The notes beneath the pieces are model-generated. The model was not told where the DNA came from, did not search any database, and saw only the letters and a list, made by a program, of their open reading frames with translations. This document shows positions 1 to 11,639 of a stretch of DNA of 64,000 bases, piece after piece. The stretch spans positions 1,064,001-1,128,000 of the forward strand of contig JAUIRK010000855.1 of assembly GCA_030549495.1 (NCBI GenBank). Reading direction: 5' to 3'. The stretch's first letter is position 1. Each line of letters begins with the position of its first letter. Origin of the DNA: Nectonema munidae (taxonomy: Eukaryota; Nematomorpha; Nectonematoida; Nectonematidae). Both the position numbers and the translations under genes were made by a program.

Positions 1-95
1 TGCAAAGTGAGTAAAATATTTGAATAGTACAAAATCAGATGGAGAGTGAGCATTCGCCATTAATGTGTTAACTAAAGCGGCGTGTTTCTCTAAGC

Positions 96-405
96 CAGGG
101 GTCGGCAAAGTGGTCGATATCGACCCCTGGGGATCGATAACAGATCTTTATTAGGAATCGATAAGATAAACAAACTGACCAAATTGTGCTATGCTTTTTT
201 ACTTTATAGTAGAAATAATCGCCCCTTTTCTTTTAAACAAAGATTAGGACATTGTATAGTATACGATATATGAAACATTTTTGGTTTCTATTTTTTCTCT
301 TAATTGTTGGGCATTGATTGATGTTTTTATGAAACAATTCTATGTGGGATGAGGATCGATGTGAAGACAAATGTTGTATGAACAGTTGAAGTTTGCCGAT
401 TCCTG
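96..405. mobile_element. hAT-type MITE with perfect 8-bp target duplication
   Basis: The left end reads CAGGGGTCGGCAAAGT and the right end is the inverted, slightly diverged CAGGAATCGGCAAACT. The direct repeat CTCTAAGC flanks it exactly (88-95 and 406-413), as expected for hAT transposition. The 310-bp interior has no coding capacity, so the element is non-autonomous. The intact target duplication suggests a fairly young insertion. Confidence 0.85.
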
Positions 406-413
406 CTCTAAGC

Positions 414-1811
414 CAATAAAATTTGTGGCTGTTATATCGATTGTAGAGAGTTTCAGAATCGGAGACGAATCTTAGGAAACCCGAAGTCGGATTTGGAAAA
501 AAGACAATCCCCGCCTCCTATAATTAAAATAATGAGCCTTCATTTTAGTTCTTTATCTTGTTTTTTCCTTAAAAAGCGTCTTTTGGCTCAGAATTGCCAT
601 TTTACAAACTAGGGGCTTACCTTCATTTTTGCGAATTGTACATTACTTTCCAAATAATTGCCATTTCTCCTTTACAGCACAAAAAACAAGTTGCGAGAGT
701 GCCTCTATATTTTCACAACGCAAGTGAGTGAGTGAGTGAGTGAGTGGGCATTGCCTTCTTCCTACATCTCATTCTTAGCATTTAAGTGCCTCAATTTTTT
801 CATAAAGTTACAAAAATAAATTTAATCAGTGTGGAATCAATAAGTTAATTCCATTACTTACAAAACTTTGCATATTTGATCAGGTTTTGGGAGCAAAAGA
901 GGAGCAGAAGGAGGATTCAAAAAAAGTCTTGAAACAAGAGATATTAAAATCCAAGTATTTTAAGTTTGGTTGCTGAAACAGTGAAGTATTGAAAAATATT
1001 TTGGTACAACGTATCAAGCTTAACAATTCCTACTTGAAACAAGAAACATATACCGTATATTCTAGAGATCTCGGGCATTATGAGTCCTAAAATTTCTCAC
1101 CCAAAAGCACGATTTTTAACCATCATGTAGTGTGTCATGCAAATGTAAAATATTGACAAAAGCATAAGAAAAACTTTGAAGAATTATTATTTAACCATGA
1201 TTTTGGGCGTGAAAGAGATTTTGGTTAAGTTTATCTCGATAATTTCATTCGTCCAATACAAAATACTTTTCTTTCATATACTGTCTACAATTGGAATAAG
1301 TTTTAAAAATTTTAAACATAAAAACGTGTACCTCGTCTATACTGCATTAAAATGTAGCATGGTAACCAAACATATATAGGGGAGCCAGGATTGGAGCCGA
1401 TTATAGATATATGTGATTCTGCTTTTAATGCTGATTTTTTCATTTCTATAATTCTGAAACCGATTCTCAAAATGTGATTAGAAACATTATCATTCATTTT
1501 AATTAGAAAATACTTAAATGTGATTAAAATCGTCAAAAGTTACTACGTTCACTGAGAAAATCTCATTTTCCTGATCCTCCAGTACTGATTTTGAGTATTC
1601 TTTGAATAAATTTTTTATTGGAAAATTACTTTTTTTTCTCAGATTTTTTTTCTTGCTCAGATTAAAATTTCGGGGAAACGAGGAATTAAATTTTTTTTCC
1701 ATAAATTCACGTCAAAAAAGAAAAAATTCAAGAACACAACATCAAGCTTGTAATTAGTTTTAGGAAGACAGGCTTTTACCATCTCTTTACTTGCTAAATC
1801 ACTTATATGTA
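414..1811. other. AT-rich non-coding stretch, no gene seen
   Basis: I see no exon-like coding run. A short GTGA microsatellite of about 23 bases lies at 724-746. The reading frames here are short, T-rich and without domain signatures. Confidence 0.5.
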
Positions 1812-1817
1812 TTTATT
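1812..1817 (-). promoter_or_regulatory. poly(A) signal for the minus-strand gene ending at 1879
   Basis: The minus strand reads AATAAA about 62 bases downstream of the TAA that closes the exon at 1879. This spacing supports that exon being the true last exon of the gene. Confidence 0.5.
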
Positions 1818-1878
1818 AATTCACCAAACGCTGAATCCAAATCCGATCTTCTACAACTTAAGTCCTTCTCGTAGAATT

Positions 1879-2202
1879 TTATAAAAATGGAAAAATCAGC
1901 AACGAGGTATCCGTAATGGAAATATTTTTCCAATTAAAATAATCTTTATAAGAAATAAGAAGATAACCATTTGCAAGTAGAGAATCAAGAGAGGGGGCGT
2001 TGTATACGAAGCCGTATGCGCTTTTCAAGTCATTTTGAAGAATGGATTTGTATGAAGTGAGCAACAGATCAATGTACTTTAACACAATCTGGCGCCATTG
2101 AAGGAAGAGGGACTGGGCCGTAGTAGAAGCGTTCTCATTGTGTTGAGGCGAAGTGGTGTCGGCGCCCATTTCTTTCAGGCCCTCCTTCAGTTTGTTTAAA
2201 GG
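1879..2202 (-). CDS. last exon of an unrecognised protein-coding gene
   Basis: After a pyrimidine-rich acceptor (AG at 2204-2203) the minus strand is open for 107 codons and ends at TAA. It begins PLNKLKEGLKEMGAD and contains a helical, hydrophobic-patterned run (residues about 33-60, around QWRQIVLKYIDLLLTSYKS). Base composition is clearly higher in GC than the flanking DNA until about residue 75, then becomes AT-rich. The phase (0) fits the exon ending at 4310, so the two probably belong to one transcript. A poly(A) signal follows at 1817-1812. I do not recognise the family. A helical scaffold or complex subunit is plausible from composition alone. The C-terminal 30 residues look less conserved and could be read-through of an unseen donor. 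Confidence 0.55.
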   Translation of the reverse strand, partial: PLNKLKEGLKEMGADTTSPQHNENASTTAQSLFLQWRQIVLKYIDLLLTSYKSILQNDLKSAYGFVYNAPSLDSLLANGYLLISYKDYFNWKNISITDTSLLIFPFL

Positions 2203-2398
2203 CTAAAGAATAAAAAACGGGAAAAAATAAAGCGAATAGCAGAGAAGGTGCAGGAGACCCAAACACAAGTTTCACTACAAAATGTAAACGCGCGTGACAT
2301 CCTTGCAGTGCTAAGGTGCAGGTGTTATTGGAAAGGGTAGAATCTGGATTATTTAACAGGGGAGGTGAAAACGTAGTGAATTGCAGCAAAACTCTTAG

Positions 2399-2536
2399 TT
2401 AACCCATTAAGTACCATAGAAATCAGACGATATCTAAAAAAACGCAGACGATTTATATTCAAAGTCATTGAAAGGAGCAGACGAAGATGAAATTACTTAT
2501 GTTCCCAAATGGGAGCATTGGCCGCAAATGGGTTAA
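2399..2536. mobile_element. TTAA-flanked MITE (piggyBac-like), copy A
   Basis: It is bounded by TTAA on both sides, with inverted ends CCCATTAAGTACC and CCCATTTGCGGCC. It contains an internal AATCAGACGATATCTAA motif shared, in either orientation, with copies at 16399, 52137 and 58035. It is non-coding and sits in the intron between the two exons of the unknown gene. The TTAA target duplication is characteristic of piggyBac-type elements. Confidence 0.7.
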
Positions 2537-2939
2537 AGTGCACTTCTAAACAGGAGTTGTTGTACTTTGAATGCCCAAGTGTTTTTAAGAAGTCAGTCTG
2601 CACAAACAAAGATACATGATCATGTCGTTTTAGCATTTGAGCAAAATAACTAACTTAAAATCACAGGTTCTTATTCAATCCTTAAAGATACGGACTACTG
2701 AGGTTAGCACTCTTATATAGAAAGCCTCATCCAAGACACCACGCAAAGTAGGTACTGTGGTGGGTCACCCACATGCGCCCGGGACAGAACGAATACCAAC
2801 AATAAATGCATGTAGATAATGTATTAAAAAAATTCAAACAAAAAAATTTAGCACACGTACAATGATTTGCCGATTTTTTCGATATTTTGGATAAAAAATT
2901 ATTTTGAGCACCATTTTTGGTTATAAATTTTAGTTCATG

Positions 2940-3165
2940 TTGACTATCACTAATCGGGGAATGGGTAATCACGCACTGATTTTGTTTCCAAAAAGTTGAG
3001 ATAATTTTAAAATGAAATGAAAACCAAGTAAAAGTTTAGACGTTAAATTAAAAAATTTTTAATTAACGACGCGGTGATTACTTTTAAGTTAAGTGTATTT
3101 TAATACATAGCTAATCCCGCAAAACGTCTAAAGTCCAAATGATGCCGATTAGTGAAAGATAACCT
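2940..3165. mobile_element. Tigger/pogo-like MITE with inverted ends
   Basis: The left end TTGACTATCACTAATCGG is mirrored by CCGATTAGTGAAAGATAACC at 3145-3164. This TTGACTCTCACTAATCCG-like terminus is typical of pogo/Tigger relatives. There is no open reading frame inside. It lies in the intron of the unknown minus-strand gene. Confidence 0.55.
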
Positions 3166-4309
3166 GACATTCTTCTATCACTTTTACCTATTTTTATTGA
3201 TTTTATATATTAATCAAAATATAAAAAAAATATATATATATACCTTTTTTATCATTAGAAGCTAAATTAACAAAGCTTTCAAAGAAACATAATTTTCAAA
3301 AATTTCAAACTTTAATATCATTTCTAATTATCTTTCACATACGCAATATAATTGTATAATATTCAGTTCGTTAAGCAACTAGTGATAAGTATAAATAGAG
3401 CTAAAAAGAAGCTGAAATTGCGGAAACTTTACTTGTTTAAAATTTATATACGGTTACCAAACTTCCAAAATTTCACTAAAAGATACAGATTATTGATGCA
3501 AATTTTTAGACCCCGTTACACTGAGAATTTTTGCAGTGCCTTGAGAAGGCAATTGATATTCATAACAACTTTTATTGCAATTTTTCAAAGCACACTTAAT
3601 AATCAATATATACTTTTAAAGGTACTCAAATCCGATTGATTTCTCAGTTTTCTTTTAATAATATTGAGTGTACTATACAAGCGTTTCTTAAAATGGTAAA
3701 TAATATACTTTTTGAAAAAAGTTCACTAAATCCTGAAAAGGGATTTGTTTATCAGCTCAGCATAAATTGATGAAGTTCTGTCTAAAATTTTAAAGTAGTT
3801 GTTTTCCTTCCCATTCAACTGTATGAGGTATTTTACATTAAAATTCTATTTTTTGTTAAATTGCAATGTTTGTGTCGATATGAGCAAAGAAGACTTGATC
3901 CTAAAAAATTAAAAAAACTTAAATGGGTTTTTCCAATTTTATATACGCCAAAAAAAAGATATAAAAAAAAATAAAAGTCACATACGTCATTTAGTAACAT
4001 TAAAAAAATTGTCAAGGAGTTGGAGAGAAGACTATCCCTCACCTGGGTCAAGATAAGCAAGTAAGTATCAATCTGTCAATCTAGCTAATATTTTATTATG
4101 ATTGGTTCAAAGTTTCTTTCATAAAATATATCCAATAATGCACAAAGATAAAAGATAAACTTCTGATGAATATATTTATGAATCGGTTCAAAATTCAAAT
4201 CTAAAATTATAATTTGTAGCAGGAGCGTAGGATAATTTTTGAAATTGTGGCTGAAAAATAGCTTTAAGTCCTCGTGAAAACCTAATAATGTTTAAAAGAT
4301 GAAACTCAC

Positions 4310-4595
4310 CTCATAAGCGAAGAAATTCCAGAAAAATCTCTCCACTTTAAACTTGAGGAGAAAGGCGAGGTTGGTGCGGGCCAGCTGGGAGATGATGGAG
4401 GCGCTGTGTCTCACCAGATTCTGCATCTCTTCTTGGTTGCGTTGTAGAGGAAGCGACGAATTCAAATCCACTGGCCTACGCTTCTCCATCATCAGAAGCA
4501 TTCTCTGAAAATAACGATCAAACGACTTCTTCAAGGAAACTTCCAGAGTGTGCTGCAATTTTTTACAGCCTTCATATTCCGCATCCCCAACTGGC
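4310..4595 (-). CDS. internal exon of an unrecognised protein-coding gene
   Basis: The exon is bounded by an acceptor (TTTTAG, AG at 4597-4596) and a strong donor GTGAGT starting at 4309. It encodes about 95 residues beginning PVGDAEYEGCKK, with a basic/acidic amphipathic middle (FDRYFQRMLLMMEKRRP) and a helical end (LARTNLAFLLKFKVERFFWN). It enters in phase 2 and ends in phase 0, which matches the start of the exon at 2202. GC content is well above the surrounding intron. There are no catalytic motifs or membrane segments that I can name. Upstream exons must exist but I could not locate them between 4596 and 5748. Confidence 0.65.
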
Positions 4596-5748
4596 CTAAA
4601 AGTGTAAAAGAACTTTGGGAATGGCAGCATGTTGGGGCTAACACTTTAATAATAATTTATGTACAGGTGTAAGATTCCTTTCCCAAAATCGAAATATAAA
4701 CCTCAAGGAAATGTATAAATCATCACTTATCATTTACATACAGAAATCTCTCTACATTCAACACCCTTATTGGATAGTAGTGATTCATTGATCTCGCTTA
4801 ACCGATGCAGAATTTTCAAATTATTTTGTATTAATAGCGTTTATACGGCATAATAAAAGACTTAAATTATAACATTTATAAAAAAAATAAACAAACTTCA
4901 ATGTGCAAAACTAGATACTAAATCCTAATGTAAAAACATGAGCTTTTCTCTAATGGTTCCTTCCCATTTGTTTCTAGCTACGATGGTAATATAAAGAAAG
5001 AATCAAGATATTCAAAAGTTGAGAAGAGTGCTCAAAAACGAAGAAAAATTTGTTGACGTTATGTGTGAACGATCCCCATCGCTACATATGAATTAAATTT
5101 CGAGTAAAAATGCAGTTAATACTCCTATTCTTTCTTATTCTTTGTTCTGTGTTTTCTACCCTTCGCATTTAAAGATTTTGCTTATCTGAAAGAGACCAGA
5201 GTGATCGCAAATATTGGTAGAAATTGATTTGAAAAAAAGTTTAACTTTTCATTTCCATATTTAGATTTACTGAATGATTTGTAGTGTGCACGCACACGTC
5301 GTATAGATATTCACCTACTTCCTTTGAAAATGAGGCTGGCAAATTTGGACGCAATGGAAGCAATTTATATCAAGTTCTTACGACATTCACTTTCCATCCA
5401 AAAAGAAATAACATTTTGCCTTAATATTTTTTGACATGTTGTTACGTGTTCTAATATACACACAACCATCATTGCGTATCATACATGCATAGAACACTCA
5501 CACACATGTGTGAAAACACGTATCTACTACCGATAACTATAGCATTATCAATATTCCATGTGAATGCACTCTTCCATATCTCTGTACAGCTTATTCTTAT
5601 GAATAATTATCATTCACTATAACTTCTTAAGTATCACTTTTGTAAGGAAAAAGATCTAATGTTTCCTCAAGAAACACGTGTATTCTGAACATAATATATA
5701 GTACCAATATATATAGGAAATTTAATGGGCAGCGTGTTTATAAAATTG
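4596..5748. other. non-coding stretch, no confident feature
   Basis: AT-rich DNA presumed to be intron or 5' flank of the minus-strand gene. I see no exon with good borders, no repeat ends and no RNA gene. Confidence 0.4.
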
Positions 5749-6015
5749 TTACGAATGAGATTGAGGATGATGAGTAGATGATCCTTCATTGTTCTTCGCT
5801 GGGCTTTTATCAGTATACTTCTGCGTTTTGTTGGCAACCGAATCGGAATGAGGTGATTTATAGAAGTTCCTTGGGCCTCCATTCCTCATGCCAGAATTTT
5901 GCGAGAATTTCTTGGAAAATTTGTTGAAATCGTTGGAAAAAACCGATGAAAAATCTGTTCGATTGTTGAATGCATCCTCATTTGAGAATGGATGATCTAA
6001 ACATTCATATTTTTG
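5749..6015 (-). CDS. possible last exon of a second minus-strand gene, hydrophilic tail
   Basis: Following an acceptor-like TATCTATAG (AG at 6017-6016), the minus strand is open for 88 codons to TAA. There is no ATG near the start, so it is only visible as an exon. It encodes a low-complexity, hydrophilic segment rich in Phe, Ser, Asn and Lys, with repeated short FS/FN/FSK motifs (residues about 10-40) and a Ser/His/Lys-rich tail. This composition suggests a disordered C-terminus. Composition is richer in GC than the flanks. It could instead be an internal exon, because a GTATAC donor-like site occurs before the stop. No family is recognised, and no clear AATAAA follows; an ATTAAA variant lies near 5721. 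Confidence 0.4.
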   Translation of the reverse strand, partial: QKYECLDHPFSNEDAFNNRTDFSSVFSNDFNKFSKKFSQNSGMRNGGPRNFYKSPHSDSVANKTQKYTDKSPAKNNEGSSTHHPQSHS

Positions 6016-7689
6016 CTATAGATAGATCATTAAATTTTTTTTTAAAATTAGATAAGAAAGCAAAGCTTAATATTTAGTTAGTTACAAACACAAAAAATTA
6101 ATTTAATAAAATTTATTTTTGTTTCCTTTAAAATGTTTGATTTCATTAGGATTGAAAGATTCTTTATAAATTCAGAAAGACGGTATTTAATAAAAATGAA
6201 ATATTTGGAACTGTTTATTAGATTTCAAGATTTTCTTTAGGAAAAACAAAAAAAAATTAATTTGATAAAGACACTGCCGTGAATGATTTACGATTTTTAT
6301 TAAAGTGTAATAAAAAATTTATCAATTTAGTTAAATTAAAAGTTAAAAACATTTTGAACCTTGAAATTGGGAGGCAAATATTAACTAAATTAATTAAAGA
6401 TTTCATTGAACCCATAATTCTGCATATATACCAAAAAAATTACTAGTTTAAAATTTTTAAACTTTTTTTTACTAAAATATAAAAATGGTATGTATATAAA
6501 CTGGCGCATTAAAAAATAAAAAAAATGGAGTAGCACATCTTTAAAAATATATCTCTAATTTCTTTGATCCTTAAGTCAAGAAAATTTTGAGTATTTTGGC
6601 CAAAAAAATTTCAACACTTCATCAATGAGGGTGGATCTATACTAGCTTAGAGTGAATAAAAATTAAGGACGAACTGATATTTGATAAAACTAGACATTGA
6701 TATGATCAAAAAATAAAGAATGGGTGATCGTCACATTGCATCATGTCTAAATACTACACTATCAGACACTTGGTGTGAATTTTAAGTAAGGACAGAGTAT
6801 TAACGATTTTATGAGATTCTGACCTTTTAATATATTTAGCCAAATTTTGGCAGCTTTGCTTCTCAGGCTGCAATACGAGAGATTGAAAAACCAGGCCTAC
6901 TAAAAGCATCAAAGGGAAGGACATTTTTGGAAATTCTTATAAAATACATTATTGATGAAATTAATATCTGATTGATAAAAAGTGGAGCAACAAAGTCAAG
7001 TTAGTCTTTCCAGCTTAAACAAGTTTTATCATTTAAATTTGCATATTTATTTATCAAAGATGCGATAACAATTAGAAATTCAAATAAAACTAAAACTAAC
7101 ACACTTTTTTATTATAACTTTTATTAATTAATAATAATAATAATAAAGGAAAAATAAATTCATATCTACTTTTAGATTTATAATAAGACATTTTCAAATA
7201 TTATTTGAATTTTGAAATCAAATATAAAACTAGGTTGTAGATTCGATTTGTAGAATAAAGTGGCAGTTTAGGCCATCTTGAAATTGCTATACTAAAAAAA
7301 AATAAAAATATTCAAAAAAAAAAATTTCAAAAATTCCTTTTAAAAAAGTTGAGCAATTCTAGATTTAAAGACTTATAGTAGTTATTTTTCCTAATATTAC
7401 CTATATGAAAAGGTTTTTAGATCTTTTTAGTCAAATAAATTATTTTGATTACTTCTAAATTTTTTGAAATTGGTCTTTTAATCACTTAAATAAATACTAA
7501 TAAAATTAAAAGTGATATTGATGTATTTGCATTTTAAGAAACAGGGTTAGTTAATTTCCCAGTTTATCGTTTGAAATTAATACCTTTAAAACAGCTCAAC
7601 TATAATGAGGAAGCATTCTGGAAGTGCCTTTTTTATTCAAAGAAAGCCTGATTTTGTAAAGATAGAAGGAAATGCTAATAATTATAATA
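6016..7689. other. very AT-rich stretch, nothing identified
   Basis: Homopolymeric A/T runs dominate. There are no exon-like borders, inverted ends or coding similarity that I can support. Confidence 0.45.
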
Positions 7690-8400
7690 ACGTTGAGTGT
7701 TTAACTATTAGAATTATTTATAAAAGTTATCACAGGCTATTTGAATACAAAATACATATCTTTCTCCAATAACATCGTTCACTTTTTAGAGAATTTTTTG
7801 ATTTTATAAATCTAATAGAATAAGGGTAATAGTGAGTGATTTTAATATCAATTTACTATTAATTGATATTGATAGTAAAGTAAAAAACTTTCATGATATC
7901 TTAATTTCAAACAATTTGAGGCCAACCATTACAAAACCACTAGACCAGTATTAAGTACTATGATAGATAATATTATTATACCAAATACAATAACCCACTA
8001 TAAATCATGTATATTTCCTTCGGTAATATCTGACAATTTTAATATGATCATTCCTATTGATCAGCTTGGAAAAAACTTGAAATACGTAAGCAAAATTTTT
8101 TCTATAAAAGTTCATTGATAAATGATGCAAGCAATTTTAATTGGAATTTCCTTAGGTCCTATTATGACTATTTTGAAACTTTAGCATCTCTTCTTATACA
8201 AAAAAATTCTGTGATTTAATTGATAGAAACACTATTACATGATTTATTGAAATGAAAAACAAATATAAGCATAAGGCAAAAGTTCGATTTCGTTTGAAGT
8301 AATAAAATTGATAAAGATTTGCGATAAACCACATTAAAAATTAAGAAAAATATCATTAGACAGCAAGACAAGGAAAGTTTTCTTTTCAGAATAAAAATAT
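7690..8400 (+). mobile_element. decayed LINE endonuclease fragment (CR1/Jockey-like)
   Basis: In shifting plus-strand frames the DNA spells the apurinic endonuclease landmarks of non-LTR elements: VECLTIRI near 7690, SDFNINLL near 7830 (the GDFN motif), then DNIIIPNTITH and ISDNF near 8000-8040 (the SDH region). A later segment reads SLINDASNFNWNFL. Stops and frameshifts are frequent, so it is an old, dead copy. No reverse transcriptase follows. Confidence 0.7.
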
Positions 8401-8424
8401 GATTTAAAACTTTGAAGAAAGTAC

Positions 8425-8490
8425 TACAGTAAAAACCGGATATATCGGACTAGGATAAATTAGAAAATCGGTTATATCGGATAAATATTC
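8425..8490. mobile_element. Tigger/pogo-like terminal repeat, one end only
   Basis: CAGTAAAAACCGGATATATCGG followed by a second ATCGGTTATATCGG resembles the ends of pogo/Tigger elements, which often read CAGTnnAACCnCGnTATA. No matching opposite end was found nearby, so it may be truncated. Confidence 0.35.
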
Positions 8491-8771
8491 TAGTCCCAAT
8501 TTTTTTCTTATATTTTAGTGTAAAAAATGTGCATATATAAAATCCGTTTTTAATATATCAGACACCTTTTTCAATTCAAAAAGCAAAAAATAACACATAT
8601 TTTTTTACAAATAGCTCACTACCAAATCAATTGACGTTTGAGATATATTTATTTTATTGTTTCATAACCTTGTTTGTAAAAAAAATTTTCTTGACTTTTT
8701 ATTTAAGAATAAATAATTAAAGTAATTCATATTATTAAAAATATTTTTTAATTAATTAAAATTTTATTAAA

Positions 8772-8785
8772 CCCCCCCCCCCCCC
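8772..8785. repeat. poly(C) tract
   Basis: An uninterrupted run of about 14 C sits in otherwise >75% AT sequence. It may be a true homopolymer or a length-uncertain assembly spot. Confidence 0.8.
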
Positions 8786-9552
8786 TTAAACTAAATTTTT
8801 TTTTGTACTAAATTGGCAACATCTTTTGCTACCATACTTCGTGACATTTCCTAAAATTGATAGCTGCATCTTTTGATACCATTTTCATGGCAGTTGAATG
8901 ACTTTTTCATGCCTTAATCTGTCAATCAAAATCAAAAGTTAAACTTTTTCAGCAAAATTCTGGCAGTATCTCTAGTTAAGCTCATAACTTTGGTTCTATA
9001 TTATATACTCTTTTGAAAATTTATAAATATATACAGTTTTGAACATATAACACTTTATAGTTTAAATTTTTTCAAAATCATAGTTATTTTTTGGGAAATG
9101 TTAATCAAAATTTTGATTGATGAGAATCTAATAAAATATACCTTCAAATTTTACATGAAATATTTTTTTTATATGAAATCAGGGATGCTGATTTCATTTT
9201 TGGACTTATTTTTGGAATTTAGAAATTGAAAATATCTATAAGTATGAAACAAACTTGAGGTTTACTTCTAAAATCTGTTTCTGAAAACATTCATTCAAAT
9301 TTTACATGGAATACACATTATTATAACAAATCAACAATCGCAATTTCATTTATAAATTCTTTTTGCATTTAGATTTTGAAAATGCTAATCAATGTGAAAC
9401 AAATTTGCGGTTTATTTTTAAAATCGGTCTCCGAGAAGATTAATTAAAATTTTATATTAAATATACATGCTTTTATAACAAATCAACGATGCCAATTTCA
9501 TTTATGGATTGTTTTTGCATTTAGAATTTGAAAATACTTCTAAGTGTGATAA

Positions 9553-10019
9553 CAGTGGCGTAACCATGAGAATTGCCGCTCGTGCGGGTCATAAATTTGA
9601 CGCCCCTATTTATTTAAAAAAATTGGTTAAAAACGCATAAAACTTTATTTATTTATAAATTAGTTTTATATAAATGCTTATAATAGAAAATAATGCTTTA
9701 ATATGGAAATAAAAAAAACTGAAAAATTTATTTAATTACATACAAATATTCATTTTCAACTTTTTATAGATGAACTTTTTTAGTTTTTTTGTTAGCAAAC
9801 TCTTCAATAACTTCGTCAAAAACTTTTTTCAGGTCCCAGATTTTTTGTGTATGCATGTTTTTTTGTGTTTGTCAAATGAAAATCTCTTATAACACAAACT
9901 GTTATAAAGATCTTAACATCATATTGATTGCAATATATGAGTGATTTCAAAATATGCCGCCCCTAAAAATGTGCCGCCCGGGGCGGACCGCCCTTACCGC
10001 CCACCTAGTTACGCCACTG
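9553..10019. mobile_element. non-autonomous DNA transposon with CAGTGGCGTAAC ends
   Basis: The left end CAGTGGCGTAACCA is matched by an inverted CAGTGGCGTAACTAGG at the right end (10019 leftwards). The right sub-terminal region is GC-rich, with repeated CCGCCC blocks in a strongly AT-rich context. There is no coding capacity in the ~467 bp. I see no clean target duplication, so the superfamily is uncertain. This terminal motif is widespread among arthropod MITEs. Confidence 0.7.
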
Positions 10020-10829
10020 GGTAAACAACAATAAGTTCCGAAAGTTTTTCTACTATGATTTATTTTTGATTTTATTGTAAATCAATTAGTTCTAAGTATA
10101 ATTAAACTGTCGCAGCATTCAAGTTGCAATCAAATGGGTTCTGAAACAGAAAACTTTATTCAAATCACAGATAATTTTTTTATGAAAATCAAGACTTCCA
10201 GTAATTATAAATCAAAATTATTTGAAACATTGAAAATGAGCTTTTTTTTCTTCGAAATCTTTTGATGAGCCTATTAAAAATAGTAATAAGATTATCTTTT
10301 TCTTAAAGATTTAAATATAATTCATTCATAAGAGAAGCAATGAATTTTGGCTAATTTTGACAGTCATATACGATTACAGATCAATGGATTCGCTTTGTTT
10401 CTTTAGTAAGAAAAATATTTATTTCATTTCGAAGCCTAAAAAATCGAAATAAAACTTCACCACAAAGGAGCCATCTTACGGCTGTGTAAAAAGGAAAATT
10501 TAAAAATTCTGAAACAACATCTTCAAGAAAAGTTTGAAACTGACAAAACTAAAAATTGGCCGTTTTTTTGACACTGATGACTCTACAGATTTCTCGGGTA
10601 TCTTGATTTTATTCCTGGTGTAAATTCTGACTTTCAGATAATAGAAGAGTTGGCAAAGGTATAAATCTAAAAATTTAAAAGTGAGAACAACATATAAATC
10701 TAATAAATGAAAGATAAGTAAACAAAAGAATCAGTATTCTCGATATTGTATTCTCTGGAAGCTCAAAGAGATCTGGAAGTCAAAACTAATAAATTTTTCT
10801 TTCCTTTTGATTTAGAAAATACTACATAA

Positions 10830-11060
10830 CTATGAATTGTTAAAAAATTCTCTATCTATATCCCAGCAAATCTTATAAAAAAATTGATCTCTATTACCTA
10901 AACTTTTTATACTTTGAGGAATACCTTTTCTTCTTGTGTCTATTGTACCGACTATAGTTAATCCTTTTTTATACAGCCAATCAGCTAGCTCTATAGAGGT
11001 ATACAAACGGTCAATGGTTAAATTTCGACCTCTCAAATATACAGTGATGATGCCTCTTAT
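10830..11060 (-). pseudogene. piggyBac transposase fragment
   Basis: The minus strand encodes GRNLTIDRLYTSIELADW followed by LYKKGLTIVGTIDTRRKGIP. This is the conserved DDE_Tnp_1_7 segment of piggyBac transposases (usual form GRN-TTDNFFTS-LA--L---GLT-VGTIRKNK--IP). It covers only about 70 of the usual 550-600 residues. No terminal repeats or TTAA flanks could be tied to it, so it is a remnant. The second catalytic Asp region corresponds to TID in this block. The TTAA MITEs elsewhere in the window could be relatives of such an element, but no ends are available to prove it. Confidence 0.75.
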
Positions 11061-11639
11061 AGGTGTATAAGTTCTATATAATTTTTCTCAATTTATACAT
11101 CGTTACCTTGGCAAAACTTGGATGGCATTTTCTGAAGAAGAGGGAGCTTACTTTATATATACATATGTAAGAAAGTTTGGGAAGTTATAACTTCATTCCC
11201 ACGAAATAGAAACCTCTCAAATTTTGCATATCTGTAGGCACATATAAATGGAATATTCAAAGTTTGAAAAAATTCGAAAAAATTATACATAATATTTAAA
11301 AAACATGATGTAATCATGGAAACTCCAGTTGAAATATAATTCACAGCGTAATTTTGACTCTATATTCTAAAAATGAAAGAAATTTTTTTTTGAACATAAA
11401 TATATAAATCAATTTTAAAGTATAATGATGAGTATCAAAATTAATATTCGTGCCTCATTGGAAATTTTGATACTGAAAAAATTTGTTTTATTTTAGATTC
11501 CAAATAAAATCTAAACTTCAAAGAGAAATAAATTCATTTGTGAAACTCAAAATTTGAATGTAGTCTTTGGAGAATAGCATGAAAACAGATCTTTCAAAAA
11601 TCAGTACAAAATATCTGACCCCAAACATACCACGATTTA

